Of a DNA stretch of 64,000 nucleotides, positions 17,528 to 26,704 are shown piece after piece. The position numbers and the translations under genes are program-made. The notes beneath the pieces are model-generated. The model was given only the letters and a program-made list of their open reading frames with translations, made no database searches and was not told the origin of the DNA. How positions within the stretch are numbered: position 1 is the first letter of the stretch; each line of letters opens with the position of its first letter. Source of the stretch: Bacillota bacterium (GTDB taxonomy: Bacteria; Bacillota; Clostridia; Lachnospirales; Lachnospiraceae); the NCBI GenBank assembly GCA_023391695.1, contig JAEWAK010000067.1, positions 1-64,000 of the forward strand. The letters are read 5' to 3'.

Positions 17528-18196
17528 TTATAGTTCTTTTTTCCTGCAAATCCTGCCGGAGATTTTACAGGCCGTATAAAATACCAGCCCTACCAGCAGT
17601 ATTTCGATTGCAACTGTTTCTCCCAGATGTTTTTTTCCATAATCCAGTACGGCCAGGACTGCCCCCTGATTTTCCTGCAAATATCTGCTGCCAAAGCTCA
17701 TTGCCAGCCATAGGGCCATTCCCGGCAGCATCTGAATCATAGTAAAAAACTGCTGGCTTTTCACAGCACCAAGTTTATAAAATAGTGCATATTGTAACAG
17801 GCAGATCATAACACTGGCGGCAGCAAATACGGAGTAGTAAAAAACCTGCAGCTCCGAAATGGTTCCCCCCTGTGACAGACTGCAAATAACCAGCAGGATA
17901 CTCGCGATTGTAAAAAGAAGGACTCCGGACAGGATAATAAGATATCTTCCCAATACCATACTTTCCGTCCTGGCCGGAAGGGTATAATAAAATACATTTT
18001 CTTTTTTTGCATTTTCAATACTAAATGGCATGGTAACCATAATGGAAAATCCCAAAATCATAAAACCGACGATAAAAGTTATATCATTCATAAGGAAGAA
18101 TATAAAAACAAAACCCATTGCCGGATAAAGTAATACCATCTTTATTTGCGATCTCATCATTTTAATATCCAGATCAAAAAATTTTAATGCATCCAT
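17528..18196 (-). CDS. ABC-2 type transporter membrane subunit
   Basis: 222 aa with five to six hydrophobic segments: about 21-39, 43-58, 83-108, 120-140, 152-170 and 190-212. The pattern is a small ABC-2 type permease. Its C-terminus ends in basic residues (CRKKEL). It overlaps the upstream ATPase gene by 13 bp and so is translationally coupled with it. The GntR, ATPase, permease order matches the ytr/bcr-like cassettes of Firmicutes that respond to cell-envelope stress. The substrate is unknown; lipid-II antibiotics or peptides are the usual guess, but nothing in the sequence decides it. Confidence 0.8.
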   Translation of the reverse strand: MDALKFFDLDIKMMRSQIKMVLLYPAMGFVFIFFLMNDITFIVGFMILGFSIMVTMPFSIENAKKENVFYYTLPARTESMVLGRYLIILSGVLLFTIASILLVICSLSQGGTISELQVFYYSVFAAASVMICLLQYALFYKLGAVKSQQFFTMIQMLPGMALWLAMSFGSRYLQENQGAVLAVLDYGKKHLGETVAIEILLVGLVFYTACKISGRICRKKEL

Positions 18197-19065
18197 TCCT
18201 GCCTCCTCATCCCCTGTATGTGATATAGTATTATCTGTTCAACCGTAGGCTTTTCCAGTAAAAGGTTCCCTTTTACGTAATCGGTATTTTCCGCACACAA
18301 TAACCCTTCAAAACCCACCTGGGATTTTTTGATTCCGATTATTTTATCTTCCAGAGGTTTCTTAAGTTCATCCGTTCCGCCCTTTACAACCACATACTGT
18401 TCCAGTAAATCTTCTTTCTCAGCCTGGATTATCATTTTCCCTTTATCCAGGAAATAAATATAATCCGCAATCTGTTCCAGATCACTCATGATATGGGTCG
18501 AAAACAGGACACTTCTCTCCCCGTCCGCAATATAGTCCTGAAGCAATTCCAGAATTTCGCTGCGTACCACCGGATCCAGACCGCTGGTCGCTTCATCTAA
18601 CAATAAAAGTCTGGTATCTCTTGCAAGAACCGCCACAAACATTGCCCTGGTCTGCATTCCCTTTGAAAACTCCTTTACCTTTTTATGATAGGGCAGCTCC
18701 CACCTTTTAATCAGACGTCTAAACTTACCGGCATCAAAAGAGGGGTAAAAGGAAGCCATGGCCTTTTCGATATCCTTTAAAGTAAATTCGTCGGGATAAT
18801 AACAATCATCTGCGATAAATCCGATAGAATCCTTGAATGCTATCTCATTCTCCTTAAATTCCTTTCCGTTAACCTTGATTCTGCCTGCATCCTGTTTCAG
18901 CATGGCCATGACAAGTTTTATGGTTGTCGTTTTACCTGCTCCGTTCTGGCCCACATAACCTAAAATATATCCTTTCGGAAGCTTAAGGTTAATATTGTCC
19001 AGACAAAAATCACCTAAATGTTTGGACAGCCCCTCTATTTCCAATGAATATTCCGTATACTCCAT
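18184..19065 (-). CDS. ABC transporter ATP-binding protein (YtrB-like)
   Basis: 293 aa with a single ABC cassette. Walker A is GQNGAGKTT (about residues 37-45), the signature region reads EFSKGMQTR rather than LSGGQ, as in many drug-type ABC-2 systems, and Walker B is LLLLDEATSGLD. A family-typical C-terminal extension of about 80 residues follows. It lies between a GntR repressor gene (3-bp gap) and the permease (13-bp overlap), forming a three-gene operon with an autoregulated promoter. Confidence 0.9.
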   Translation of the reverse strand: MEYTEYSLEIEGLSKHLGDFCLDNINLKLPKGYILGYVGQNGAGKTTTIKLVMAMLKQDAGRIKVNGKEFKENEIAFKDSIGFIADDCYYPDEFTLKDIEKAMASFYPSFDAGKFRRLIKRWELPYHKKVKEFSKGMQTRAMFVAVLARDTRLLLLDEATSGLDPVVRSEILELLQDYIADGERSVLFSTHIMSDLEQIADYIYFLDKGKMIIQAEKEDLLEQYVVVKGGTDELKKPLEDKIIGIKKSQVGFEGLLCAENTDYVKGNLLLEKPTVEQIILYHIQGMRRQEWMH

Positions 19066-19068
19066 TCC

Positions 19069-19440
19069 TTAACCCTCCATCAAAGTTTTTAGAATCAATA
19101 TTAATTCTGCTTTATCGATCCCGGCATAATCCGCATTTTCTATTGCAGACTGGAAAGCATCCTCAATCCGCTTTAAGTACTGTTCCTTTACCAGGGCATT
19201 ATCCCTTGGCAATACTACACTGCCTTTTCCGGGAGTGGTTGCAATAAATCCTTCCTGCTCCAGTTCATTATAAGCCCTTGTAGTTGTTATAACACTGATG
19301 CCTAAATCTTTAGCCAGCTGCCTGATTGAGGGCAGGGCATCATTTTCCTTTAAGGAATTCCTCATAATCTGTTCCTTTATCTGCTCCTTTATCTGCATAT
19401 AAATGGGCAGTTCCGATTGGTTTGAAATAACCACTTTCAA
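19069..19440 (-). CDS. GntR-family repressor, YtrA subfamily
   Basis: About 123 aa from the TTG at 19440, which has GGAG 8 nt upstream; the frame is open to 19539 but the extra leader covers the promoter palindrome. The winged helix is typical: LPIYMQIKEQIKEQI, then LPSIRQLAKDLGISVITTTRAYNEL, and GFIATTPGKGSVV. The very short C-terminal tail (about 45 residues, no ligand-binding domain) defines the YtrA subfamily, which usually represses its own ABC operon. The match of a 26-bp palindrome overlapping the -10 supports autorepression. The inducer is not visible. Confidence 0.88.
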   Translation of the reverse strand: MKVVISNQSELPIYMQIKEQIKEQIMRNSLKENDALPSIRQLAKDLGISVITTTRAYNELEQEGFIATTPGKGSVVLPRDNALVKEQYLKRIEDAFQSAIENADYAGIDKAELILILKTLMEG

Positions 19441-19504
19441 TTTGCCTGCTCCTTCACCACAATTATTCTGTAACAATTCTGTACTTATCGTCACTACTGT
19501 AATT

Positions 19505-19546
19505 ACTGTATATATATTATTATATACAGTTTTATTCAATTGTCAA
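19505..19546 (-). promoter_or_regulatory. Promoter and operator of the YtrA-type operon
   Basis: On the minus strand TTGACA (19541-19546), a 16-bp spacer and TATAAT (19519-19524). The palindrome ACTGTATATA-N6-TATATACAGT (19505-19530) covers the -10, fitting repression by the operon's own GntR protein. Confidence 0.7.
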
Positions 19547-19615
19547 TATCTTTTTATTTAGGCCGGGACACGCACAAAGGAAAATCATTCAAAAAATTAC
19601 AGTTTATTTCAAAAT

Positions 19616-19631
19616 TGTTGCATTAGCAACA
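19616..19631. promoter_or_regulatory. Inverted repeat upstream of the cupin gene
   Basis: TGTTGC-ATTA-GCAACA is a perfect 6-bp arm dyad about 100 bp before the cupin ATG. The form resembles a dimeric repressor or Crp/Fnr-like site. No matching regulator is adjacent, so this is only a candidate. Confidence 0.35.
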
Positions 19632-19731
19632 TACATAATCAGAAACCGGTATATACTATTAAATAAAGTTAAGTCAGCCTCAGGACGGCTTCTTCGATAG
19701 GTTAAATTATTTATTTCAGAAAGGATAGGCT

Positions 19732-20067
19732 ATGGATACTAAAATTCTAAAAAATATTGATTTGTCAACCGTTTTAAGCTTAAAAGAACTTGTGGATTAT
19801 CAGCCCGGGCAAATAGTCAGTAAAACACTGATCCAAAATAAAGGTGTCAGTCTGACTCTTTTTGCTTTTGACAAAGGAGAAGAAATAAGTACCCATTCTT
19901 CCCATGGGGATGCAATTGTTACAGTTACGGAGGGTACCGGAGAAATAACCATTGGGGAAAATAAATACACATTATCAGAAGGCCAGACCATTGTTATGCC
20001 GGCAGAAAAACCCCATGCGGTTTATGCAAGCGAGTCATTCAAAATGTTTTTAATTGTTGTTTTCTAA
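19732..20067 (+). CDS. Small cupin-domain protein
   Basis: 111 aa forming a single cupin beta-barrel. Motif 1 is about residues 52-70 (HSSHGDAIVTVTEGTG) and motif 2 ends PAEKPHAVYA (about 87-96). The motif-1 His pair and the motif-2 His could bind a metal. AAAGGA lies about 9 nt before the ATG. Proteins of this kind are often called cupin or anti-sigma-like sensors, but no catalytic role can be assigned. It is monocistronic, with a dyad upstream and the MITE-like copy B right after it. A mild H2O2 or metabolite-binding role is possible but unsupported. Confidence 0.82.
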   Translation: MDTKILKNIDLSTVLSLKELVDYQPGQIVSKTLIQNKGVSLTLFAFDKGEEISTHSSHGDAIVTVTEGTGEITIGENKYTLSEGQTIVMPAEKPHAVYASESFKMFLIVVF

Positions 20068-20114
20068 AAAGAAGTGAATAGAGCATTTTCATTCAACTGA
20101 AATTGCATTCCCCT

Positions 20115-20216
20115 GGCTGTTGCAAAATAGCTTAATTTACTCTATGAAAAGGATTGGGTGTATTATAATACACCCAATCCTTTAGTTAGGGGCGTTGAAA
20201 TTATTTTGCAACAGCC
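20115..20216 (+). repeat. Palindromic MITE-like element, copy B
   Basis: It runs from ggctgttgcaaaatagctta to attttgcaacagcc with the centre attgggtgtattataatacacccaat. Same orientation as copy A (13331-13432). The internal flanks differ between the arms (taatttactctatgaaaa versus tttagttaggggcgttgaa), which lets orientation be assigned. It contains no ORF and lies between the convergent cupin and metQ genes. Confidence 0.78.
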
Positions 20217-20259
20217 CATTATGTTATTTGTACTGCGTATGTGATAGCTTTCCACCTTC

Positions 20260-20295
20260 AAGACTAACTCCGCCTATAGAACGGAAGTTAGTCTT
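20260..20295. terminator. Hairpin downstream of metQ
   Basis: Stem AAGACTAACTCCG / CGGAAGTTAGTCTT with one bulge, 19 bp after the metQ stop on the minus strand. There is no clear T-run on the minus side, so it is either a weak terminator or an mRNA-end stabiliser. Confidence 0.5.
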
Positions 20296-20313
20296 ATTTG
20301 ATACGTTAATTTC

Positions 20314-21264
20314 TTAGAATACGGGTATAACCGCACCTTTCCATTGTTCATTGATAAAGTTCTTCGCTTCTTCGGAAGTTACAGCATTAATTAAAGCCTT
20401 GGTCTTATCGGATTCTTCGTTGCCTTCTTTCACAACAATGACATTGGCATAGGTAGCTGCCGCATCCGAGGCTGTATCTTCTACAAGCAGTGCGTCTTCA
20501 CTTGCGGATAATCCGTTTGATAAAGCATAGTTACCGTTAATTACTGCCAGGTCAACGTCCTGTAATACCTTAACTGTCTGAGCTGCTTCGATTTCCACGA
20601 TATCCAGGTTTTTAATATTATCAACGATATCCTTGATGGTTGCATCCAGACCGATATTTTCCTTTAAAGTAATAAGTCCTGCTTTTTCCAGTAATAATAA
20701 AGCTCTTGCTTCATTGGAGGTATCATTGGGAACTGCTATCTGTGCTCCGTCCGGCAATGCATCCAGAGAAGCGGTTTTGCCGGGATAAATGCCAAGGGGT
20801 TCGAAGTGAACATTAGCAACTGCTTGTAAGTTTGTTCCGTTATTTTTATTGTAGTCATCCAAATAAGGAACGTGCTGGAAAAAGTTCGCATCCAGACTTC
20901 CGTCTTCCGTTGCAACATTCGGCTGGATATAATCGGAATATTCTACTACTTTAATGGAATAACCCTGTTCTGCCAATGCATTTTTAACCGCATCGGAATT
21001 TAAAATAGTTGCATGAGGTTCAACCGTTGCACCAACTACGATTTCGGTTAACTCACTGTCTGCCGTATTTTCTGCTGCTTCATCCGTTGTGGTTTCTGAC
21101 GTTGCTGCCTCATCCTTTGTAGTCTCTGTCGTTGGAGTTTCATTTGTAGAGCCGGCTGGCGTATTGCCGGTATTTTCGTCTTTTTTTGTCCCACACCCTG
21201 TAAATAGTACACCGATCAGTACTACAGCCATTAATAAACTGGCGAAATGTTTCATCTTTTTCAT
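20314..21264 (-). CDS. metQ: Methionine ABC transporter substrate-binding lipoprotein
   Basis: 316 aa of the NlpA/MetQ family. The signal peptide (about 1-24) ends in the lipobox LFTGC, so the mature protein is lipid-anchored outside the membrane. A linker of about 45 residues follows, made almost entirely of Thr, Glu, Asn and Ala, longer and more repetitive than usual. The binding domain contains IVVGATVEPHA, NFFQHVPYLD and AVPNDTSNEARALLLLEKAGLI, all typical of MetQ. It is the last gene of metN-metI-metQ, 2 bp after metI. The substrate is predicted to be methionine or its derivatives. Confidence 0.93.
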   Translation of the reverse strand: MKKMKHFASLLMAVVLIGVLFTGCGTKKDENTGNTPAGSTNETPTTETTKDEAATSETTTDEAAENTADSELTEIVVGATVEPHATILNSDAVKNALAEQGYSIKVVEYSDYIQPNVATEDGSLDANFFQHVPYLDDYNKNNGTNLQAVANVHFEPLGIYPGKTASLDALPDGAQIAVPNDTSNEARALLLLEKAGLITLKENIGLDATIKDIVDNIKNLDIVEIEAAQTVKVLQDVDLAVINGNYALSNGLSASEDALLVEDTASDAAATYANVIVVKEGNEESDKTKALINAVTSEEAKNFINEQWKGAVIPVF

Positions 21265-21265
21265 G

Positions 21266-22030
21266 TTAATTTTCTCCTTTTCCTCTTTTATCTATTTTTT
21301 TTGAAGCTATATGTCCAATGTTCTGTATGGCCTGCACAAATAAAACCAACAAAACAATTGTAACTATCATAATATCCGTCTGGTACCGGTAATAGCCGAA
21401 ACGCATGGCAATATCGCCAAGCCCCCTGCCCCCAACGATACCGGCCATGGCGGTATAACCTACCAGGGTTATGGTGGCCAGGGATGCTCCCATAATCATG
21501 GACGGAAGGGATTCCGGCAGCATGACTTTAAATATAATCTGTAAATCATTCGCTCCCATAGCCCTTGCGGCTTCAATCACCCCGCCGTCCACATCATGTA
21601 AGGTATTTTCTATGAGCCTGGCAACAAAAGGTGTCGCTGCAATGATCAGCGGAACGGTTGCCGCCGTAGGGCCGATGGTGGTCCCTGCAACCAATCTGGT
21701 AACCGGCATAACAAATACTAAAAGTATAATAAAGGGTATGGACCGCCCGATATTGATAATCAGCCCTAAAATCCGGTTTATAAAAGGTACCGGATGTATT
21801 CCGCCCTTTCTGGTCACTTCAGCCAGGATTCCGATTGGAAGCCCAAGTATGTAAGCCACAGCCGTTGCGGTAAATGTCATATAAAGGGTATCTAAAATAC
21901 CCTGCCCTATCATAGCTCCGTTTTCTTCAAATAAAGTCTTCAAATAATCCACTGTCTGGCTTATAAACTGCCCTATCGTAACTCCGCTTCCTTCTATTAA
22001 ATTCCTTAAATAGTCCATTACCTGATTCAT
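21266..22030 (-). CDS. metI: Methionine ABC transporter permease
   Basis: 254 aa with five to six membrane helices and the permease loop EAARAMGANDLQIIFKVMLPESLPS, whose EAA motif docks to MetN. The family segments IPFIILLVFVMPVTRL and ATPFVARLIENTL are present. MetI proteins are usually about 215-220 aa; here an N-terminal extension of about 30 residues before the first helix accounts for the difference. The start overlaps the end of metN by 4 bp and metQ follows after 2 bp, so all three are tightly coupled. Confidence 0.93.
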   Translation of the reverse strand: MNQVMDYLRNLIEGSGVTIGQFISQTVDYLKTLFEENGAMIGQGILDTLYMTFTATAVAYILGLPIGILAEVTRKGGIHPVPFINRILGLIINIGRSIPFIILLVFVMPVTRLVAGTTIGPTAATVPLIIAATPFVARLIENTLHDVDGGVIEAARAMGANDLQIIFKVMLPESLPSMIMGASLATITLVGYTAMAGIVGGRGLGDIAMRFGYYRYQTDIMIVTIVLLVLFVQAIQNIGHIASKKIDKRGKGEN

Positions 22031-22842
22031 ACATTACCACCCCCAACCAGATTTCTCACTATTTCGGAAGTACTGTTATGAAATACCTCATCCGTATAGC
22101 CTGACGCCACAATTTCCGATTTATCAAGAACTACTACTTTATTGCATATTTTTTGAACCACGTTCATTTCGTGGGTAATGACAATTATGGTGACTTTGGT
22201 TTCTTCATTTATTCTTTTTAACAATTTTAAAATCGATTCGGTAGTCATACTGTCAAGTGCCGAAGTAGCTTCATCACATAAAAGAATGGAAGGCCTGGTT
22301 GCCAACGCCCTTGCAATAGCCACCCGCTGCCTTTGTCCCCCGCTTAACTTGGCAGGATAGGAAAATTCCTTTTCTTTTAAATCCACCAGGTTTAGCAGTT
22401 CATCCACCCGCTTTCTGATTTCGGATTTCTTGGCTTTCCTTTTCTGGAAATAGCTTAATTTTCTATATTCAGCTTCGCTCATGCCGGAAATTTTAAAATC
22501 CTTTAATCTGGTGATTTCCAGGCCGAAAGCAATATTTTTTCTAACATTCTTCTGCATCAGGAGATTGAAATTCTGGAATATCATACCGATATTCTTTCTC
22601 AATTTTAATAAATCCCTGCCTCTTTTCTTTGTAATATCCACACCGTCAATTATAATCCTTCCGGCTGTAGGCCTTTCCAACAGATTGATACACCGGATCA
22701 GGGTACTTTTGCCTGCACCGCTCATTCCGATGATGCCGAAAATATCCCCGTCCTGGATTTCTAAATTAATATTTTTCAGTACTGTTAATTTCTTATTCTT
22801 ACCGCTTTTAAACTCCTTTGTTAAATCTTTTACTAGAATCAT
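22027..22842 (-). CDS. metN: Methionine ABC transporter ATP-binding protein, short form
   Basis: 271 aa with an ABC cassette: Walker A GMSGAGKST, signature LSGGQRQRV, Walker B ILLCDEATSALD, and switch ITHEMNVV. It ends shortly after the core (HNSTSEIVRNLVGGGNV). Standard MetN is about 340 aa because of a C-terminal NIL/C2 domain that binds methionine and inhibits the transporter. That domain is missing here, so trans-inhibition is probably absent. A 40-residue Lys/Arg-rich insert sits in the helical domain between Q-loop and signature. First gene of metNIQ. Confidence 0.9.
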   Translation of the reverse strand: MILVKDLTKEFKSGKNKKLTVLKNINLEIQDGDIFGIIGMSGAGKSTLIRCINLLERPTAGRIIIDGVDITKKRGRDLLKLRKNIGMIFQNFNLLMQKNVRKNIAFGLEITRLKDFKISGMSEAEYRKLSYFQKRKAKKSEIRKRVDELLNLVDLKEKEFSYPAKLSGGQRQRVAIARALATRPSILLCDEATSALDSMTTESILKLLKRINEETKVTIIVITHEMNVVQKICNKVVVLDKSEIVASGYTDEVFHNSTSEIVRNLVGGGNV

Positions 22843-22874
22843 ACCGTCACCTTTTCATAATTGTATTTTATTAT

Positions 22875-22935
22875 TTCATACTTATCTGATATGATTTGTA
22901 TGAATATTTATACTACCTTTTTCCTTTTTTGTCAA
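22875..22935 (-). promoter_or_regulatory. Promoter of metNIQ with downstream inverted repeat
   Basis: On the minus strand TTGACA (22930-22935), a 17-bp spacer and TATAAA (22907-22912). An inverted repeat TTCATAC-N16-GTATGAA (22875-22904) begins just after the -10 and could be an operator. A second possible promoter lies further up (TTGACA at 23035-23040, TATAAA at 23011-23016, 18-bp spacer). I see no SAM riboswitch or T-box in the 316-bp gap 22843-23158. Confidence 0.5.
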
Positions 22936-23097
22936 GAGCTTTTTGAATATCCTGTCAAATATATATGATAAACCTTTTACCCTATACCATATTAACGCAT
23001 AACATAAAAATTTATACTATATTTTATGGTATATTGTCAATAGAAGAAGCTGGACTGTAACTATAAACTCTCTCTGGATTTCCCCCTTAACATAAGG

Positions 23098-23137
23098 AAA
23101 AAGCCTGTTTTAGAACATTTTCCGAAACAGGCTTTTT
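23098..23137 (-). terminator. Terminator of nifJ
   Basis: Perfect stem AAAAAGCCTGTTT / AAACAGGCTTTTT lying 22 bp after the nifJ stop on the minus strand, ending in a T-run. A textbook intrinsic terminator. Confidence 0.88.
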
Positions 23138-23158
23138 GTTAATAAAATTCTGGATTAA

Positions 23159-26100
23159 TTATAAGGAAGCCAATGTTTTATAAGTTTCATATCTTTCCCT
23201 GGCATTCGCTTCCGCTTTATTAAATAATTCCTCCGCCACATCCGGGAAAGTCCGCGCCAGGGAACTGTACCTGACCTGACCCATTATGAAATCCCGGAAG
23301 CTTTCCGTCGGTTCCCTGGAATCCAGGATAAAAGGATTTTTACTTTCTTTTTTTAAGTCCGGATTGTAGCGGTATAAGTGCCAGTATCCTGCTTTTACCG
23401 CTTTCTTAATAGTTTCCATGCTCCTGCCCATGCCTTCCCGGATTCCATGGCTGATACAGGGGGCATAGGCAATAATAATGGAAGGGCCTTTATAGTTCTC
23501 TGCTTCCCGGATCGCTTTTATCAGCTGGTTATTGTCTGCATGAATACCCACCTGGGCAACATATACGTTACCATAGGTCATCATCATTCTGCCAAGATCT
23601 TTTTTGCCGGCTTTTTTTCCGGAGCTTGCAAATTTAGCCACTGCCGCCGTGGGGGTGGATTTGGAAGCCTGTCCGCCGGTATTGGAATAAACTTCCGTAT
23701 CAAATACCAGGACATTTATATCTTCCCCGGAGGCCATTACCTGGTCAAGGCCGCCGTAGCCGATATCATAAGCCCAGCCGTCACCGCCGATAATCCAGTG
23801 GGAACGTTTTACCAGATAATCACTCCTCTGTTTGATCTGGCCGATAAGCTCCATCACTTCACTGTCGGCAGACTGGTAATTCTTTAATTCTTCCATCAGC
23901 TTCTCACTGGCCGGTTTGCTGATTTCACCGTCTTCCTTATAATTCAGCCAGTCCACTAACAGCTCTTTTACATGGGGTTCAACGTTTTTTTCGACTAACC
24001 GGAGCATTGTATCCTCCAGGTTTTTCCGCATCTGTCTGGAGGCAAGATACATACCGAAGCCAAATTCTGCGTTATCCTCAAATAAGGAATTCGCCCAGGC
24101 TGGACCCTTGCCCTCCCGGTTGGTGGTATAGGAAGTACTCGGCGCCGATGCGCCCCAGATAGAGGAACAGCCGGTAGCGTTAGCAATCATCATACGCTCG
24201 CCGAAGAGCTGGGTAATTAATTTAATATAAGGAGTTTCCCCGCAGCCGGCACAGGCTCCGGAAAATTCCATAAGGGGCTGCTTAAACTGGCTTTCTTTAA
24301 AGGATTTGCCAAGTGCCAGATCCGTCTTATAGCCGACTTCACAGGCGGCAAACTTCCAGTTTTCCACCTGTTCTTCCACCTGGGTGGCAATGGGATTCAT
24401 AACCAGAGCCTTATTTTTGGCCGGGCAAATATCCGCACAGTTACCGCAGCCCGTACAATCCATAGGGCTTATCTGGATCCTGAAATGCAGCCCTTCCAAA
24501 CCCTTACCGGCGGCTTTTATAGTCCGGAACGATTTCGGAGCTTTATCCAGTTCGCCGTCATTTAATAAAAAGGGGCGGATGACCGCATGGGGACATATAT
24601 AAGAGCATTGGTTACACTGGATGCAGTTTTCCTCGATCCATTCCGGTACATTGACTGCAATACCCCGTTTCTCATAAGCCGTGGAACCGGAGGGAAAAGT
24701 ACCGTCTTCCCTGCCTTTAAAAGCACTGACTGGCAGTTTATGGCCTTTCTGCTGCTGCATCGGTCTCATGATATTACGCACAAAATCTGGTTCCTTAATG
24801 CTTTCGTCTTCTTCCGTTTCCTTCGCATTTTTCCATTCGGCAGGGACCTCTACCTTATGAATCCCTCTGACACCTTTTTCAATGGCCTCATGGTTCATCT
24901 GAACTACTTTTTCCCCTTTTTTATTATAGGAATAAGTTGCGGCATCTTTTAACGCTTTGATAAACTCATCTTCCGGTAAAATGTTGATCAGTTTGAAAAA
25001 TGCACCCTGCATTACCATGTTAATCCGGTTGCCAAGACCGATTTCCTCTGCGGTCCGGACGGCATTAATGGTATAAAACCGGATATTATTTTCTGCTATC
25101 AGCTGTTTATACCTTGCCGGCAGGTTCTGTTCCAGCTCTTCATCGGACCAGGCACAGTTTAATACAAAAATTCCGCCGGGTTTTAAATCATCAACAATAT
25201 CATACTTGTTGACATAGGATTGGTTATGGCAGGCTACATAATCTGCATGTCCGACCAGATAGGTGGATTTAACCGGAGTTTTGCCAAACCTTAAGTGGGA
25301 TATGGTGATACCGCCGGATTTCTTGGAATCATAGTCAAAATAAGCCTGAACTTTCCGGTCGGTCTGGTTACCGATTATCATAATTGCCTGCTTGTTGGCC
25401 CCTACCGTACCGTCCGAACCCAACCCCCAGAATTTACAGGAAATCCTGTCTTCCGGCTCCGTAGATACTTTTTCCAGGGATTCCAGGGAGGTGCCTGTTA
25501 CATCATCCTGTATTCCTAATGTAAAATGATTTTTGGAACTTTTCTGTTTCAGGTTTTCATAAACCGCTGCAATGTCACTGGGCCTGGTATCCTTGGAACC
25601 CAAACCATAGCGCCCCCCGATTATGGTCGGGGCACCTTCTAAGTCACTGTAGCAGCCGCACACATCCAGATATAAGGGTTCGCCTATGGCTCCCGGCTCT
25701 TTCGTCCGGTCCATTACCCCTATCTTTTTAACCGTCTTCGGAATGCAGTTTAAGAAATGTTTGGTAGAAAACGGACGGTATAAATGGACTTTTACCAGGC
25801 CGTATTTTTCACCTCTGGCATTATGGTAATCAATAGTTTCCTCTATGGTCTCCGTCACGGATCCCATGGCAATGATTACATATTCTGCGTCCGGTGCACC
25901 GTAATAATCAAAAAGTCCGTACTTTCTGCCGGTCAGGGAACCCACCTTTTCCATATATTCTTCCACTACCGGTATCAGGTTATTATAATAGGTATTACTT
26001 GCCTCCCTGCCCTGGAAATAGATATCCGGATTCTGGGCAGTACCCCGGATCACGGGATGATTGGGGGATAAGGCCCTTGCCCTGAATTCCTCAATGGCTT

Positions 26101-26689
26101 TATAGTCAATCAGACCTGCATAATCCTCATACTCCAGGGCTTCCACCTTCTGGATTTCATGGGAAGTTCGAAATCCGTCAAAAAAATGTACGAAAGGAAG
26201 CCTGCCTTTGATTGCCGCCAAATGGGCTATGGGAGCCAGATCCATAACTTCCTGGACCGAGCCGCTGGCTAACAGGGCACAGCCTGTCTGTCTTACTGCC
26301 ATTACATCCTGGTGATCTCCAAAGATACTCAGCGCATGGGCTGCCAGCGCCCTTGCGCTTACATGGAGTACTCCCGGCAGCAATTCCCCTGCTGCTTTAT
26401 ACAGATTCGGTATCATTAACAATAATCCCTGGGAAGCCGTAAAAGTTGTCGATAAAGCCCCTGCCTGGAGGGAACCGTGAAACGCACCGGCTGCACCGGC
26501 TTCCGATTGCAATTCCACTACATTTACTTCCTGGTTGAATATATTTTTACGTCCTTTTGCAGCCCAGTCATCCGTGATTTCCGCCATACCGGAGGATGGG
26601 GTGATGGGATATATGGCTGCCACATCGGTAAATGCATAAGCCACGTAAGCAGCTGCTGAATTTCCGTCTAAAGTCATCTGTGTTTGCAT
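23159..26689 (-). CDS. nifJ: Pyruvate:ferredoxin (flavodoxin) oxidoreductase
   Basis: 1176 aa, the full length of single-chain PFOR, which converts pyruvate and CoA to acetyl-CoA, CO2 and reduced ferredoxin. In order: domain I with YPITPSSGMAE; domain II; the CoA-binding domain; a ferredoxin domain with two 4Fe-4S sites (CIQCNQCSYICP and CTGCGNCADICP, about residues 690-750); and the TPP domain with GDGWAYDIGYGGLD and VLVFDTEVYSNTGGQASK. CAGCGETP holds Cys of the proximal cluster. The C-terminal Cys contributed by IAYAPCISHG is present. It has its own terminator, and a small DUF3787 gene lies 15 bp upstream on the same strand. Confidence 0.97.
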   Translation of the reverse strand: MQTQMTLDGNSAAAYVAYAFTDVAAIYPITPSSGMAEITDDWAAKGRKNIFNQEVNVVELQSEAGAAGAFHGSLQAGALSTTFTASQGLLLMIPNLYKAAGELLPGVLHVSARALAAHALSIFGDHQDVMAVRQTGCALLASGSVQEVMDLAPIAHLAAIKGRLPFVHFFDGFRTSHEIQKVEALEYEDYAGLIDYKAIEEFRARALSPNHPVIRGTAQNPDIYFQGREASNTYYNNLIPVVEEYMEKVGSLTGRKYGLFDYYGAPDAEYVIIAMGSVTETIEETIDYHNARGEKYGLVKVHLYRPFSTKHFLNCIPKTVKKIGVMDRTKEPGAIGEPLYLDVCGCYSDLEGAPTIIGGRYGLGSKDTRPSDIAAVYENLKQKSSKNHFTLGIQDDVTGTSLESLEKVSTEPEDRISCKFWGLGSDGTVGANKQAIMIIGNQTDRKVQAYFDYDSKKSGGITISHLRFGKTPVKSTYLVGHADYVACHNQSYVNKYDIVDDLKPGGIFVLNCAWSDEELEQNLPARYKQLIAENNIRFYTINAVRTAEEIGLGNRINMVMQGAFFKLINILPEDEFIKALKDAATYSYNKKGEKVVQMNHEAIEKGVRGIHKVEVPAEWKNAKETEEDESIKEPDFVRNIMRPMQQQKGHKLPVSAFKGREDGTFPSGSTAYEKRGIAVNVPEWIEENCIQCNQCSYICPHAVIRPFLLNDGELDKAPKSFRTIKAAGKGLEGLHFRIQISPMDCTGCGNCADICPAKNKALVMNPIATQVEEQVENWKFAACEVGYKTDLALGKSFKESQFKQPLMEFSGACAGCGETPYIKLITQLFGERMMIANATGCSSIWGASAPSTSYTTNREGKGPAWANSLFEDNAEFGFGMYLASRQMRKNLEDTMLRLVEKNVEPHVKELLVDWLNYKEDGEISKPASEKLMEELKNYQSADSEVMELIGQIKQRSDYLVKRSHWIIGGDGWAYDIGYGGLDQVMASGEDINVLVFDTEVYSNTGGQASKSTPTAAVAKFASSGKKAGKKDLGRMMMTYGNVYVAQVGIHADNNQLIKAIREAENYKGPSIIIAYAPCISHGIREGMGRSMETIKKAVKAGYWHLYRYNPDLKKESKNPFILDSREPTESFRDFIMGQVRYSSLARTFPDVAEELFNKAEANARERYETYKTLASL

Positions 26690-26704
26690 TGTTCTTCTCC
26701 AATT

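Noticed and set aside
22843..23158. Possible SAM riboswitch or T-box before metNIQ
   Set aside because: None of the conserved core sequences of these leaders is visible; two ordinary promoters and a dyad explain the region better.
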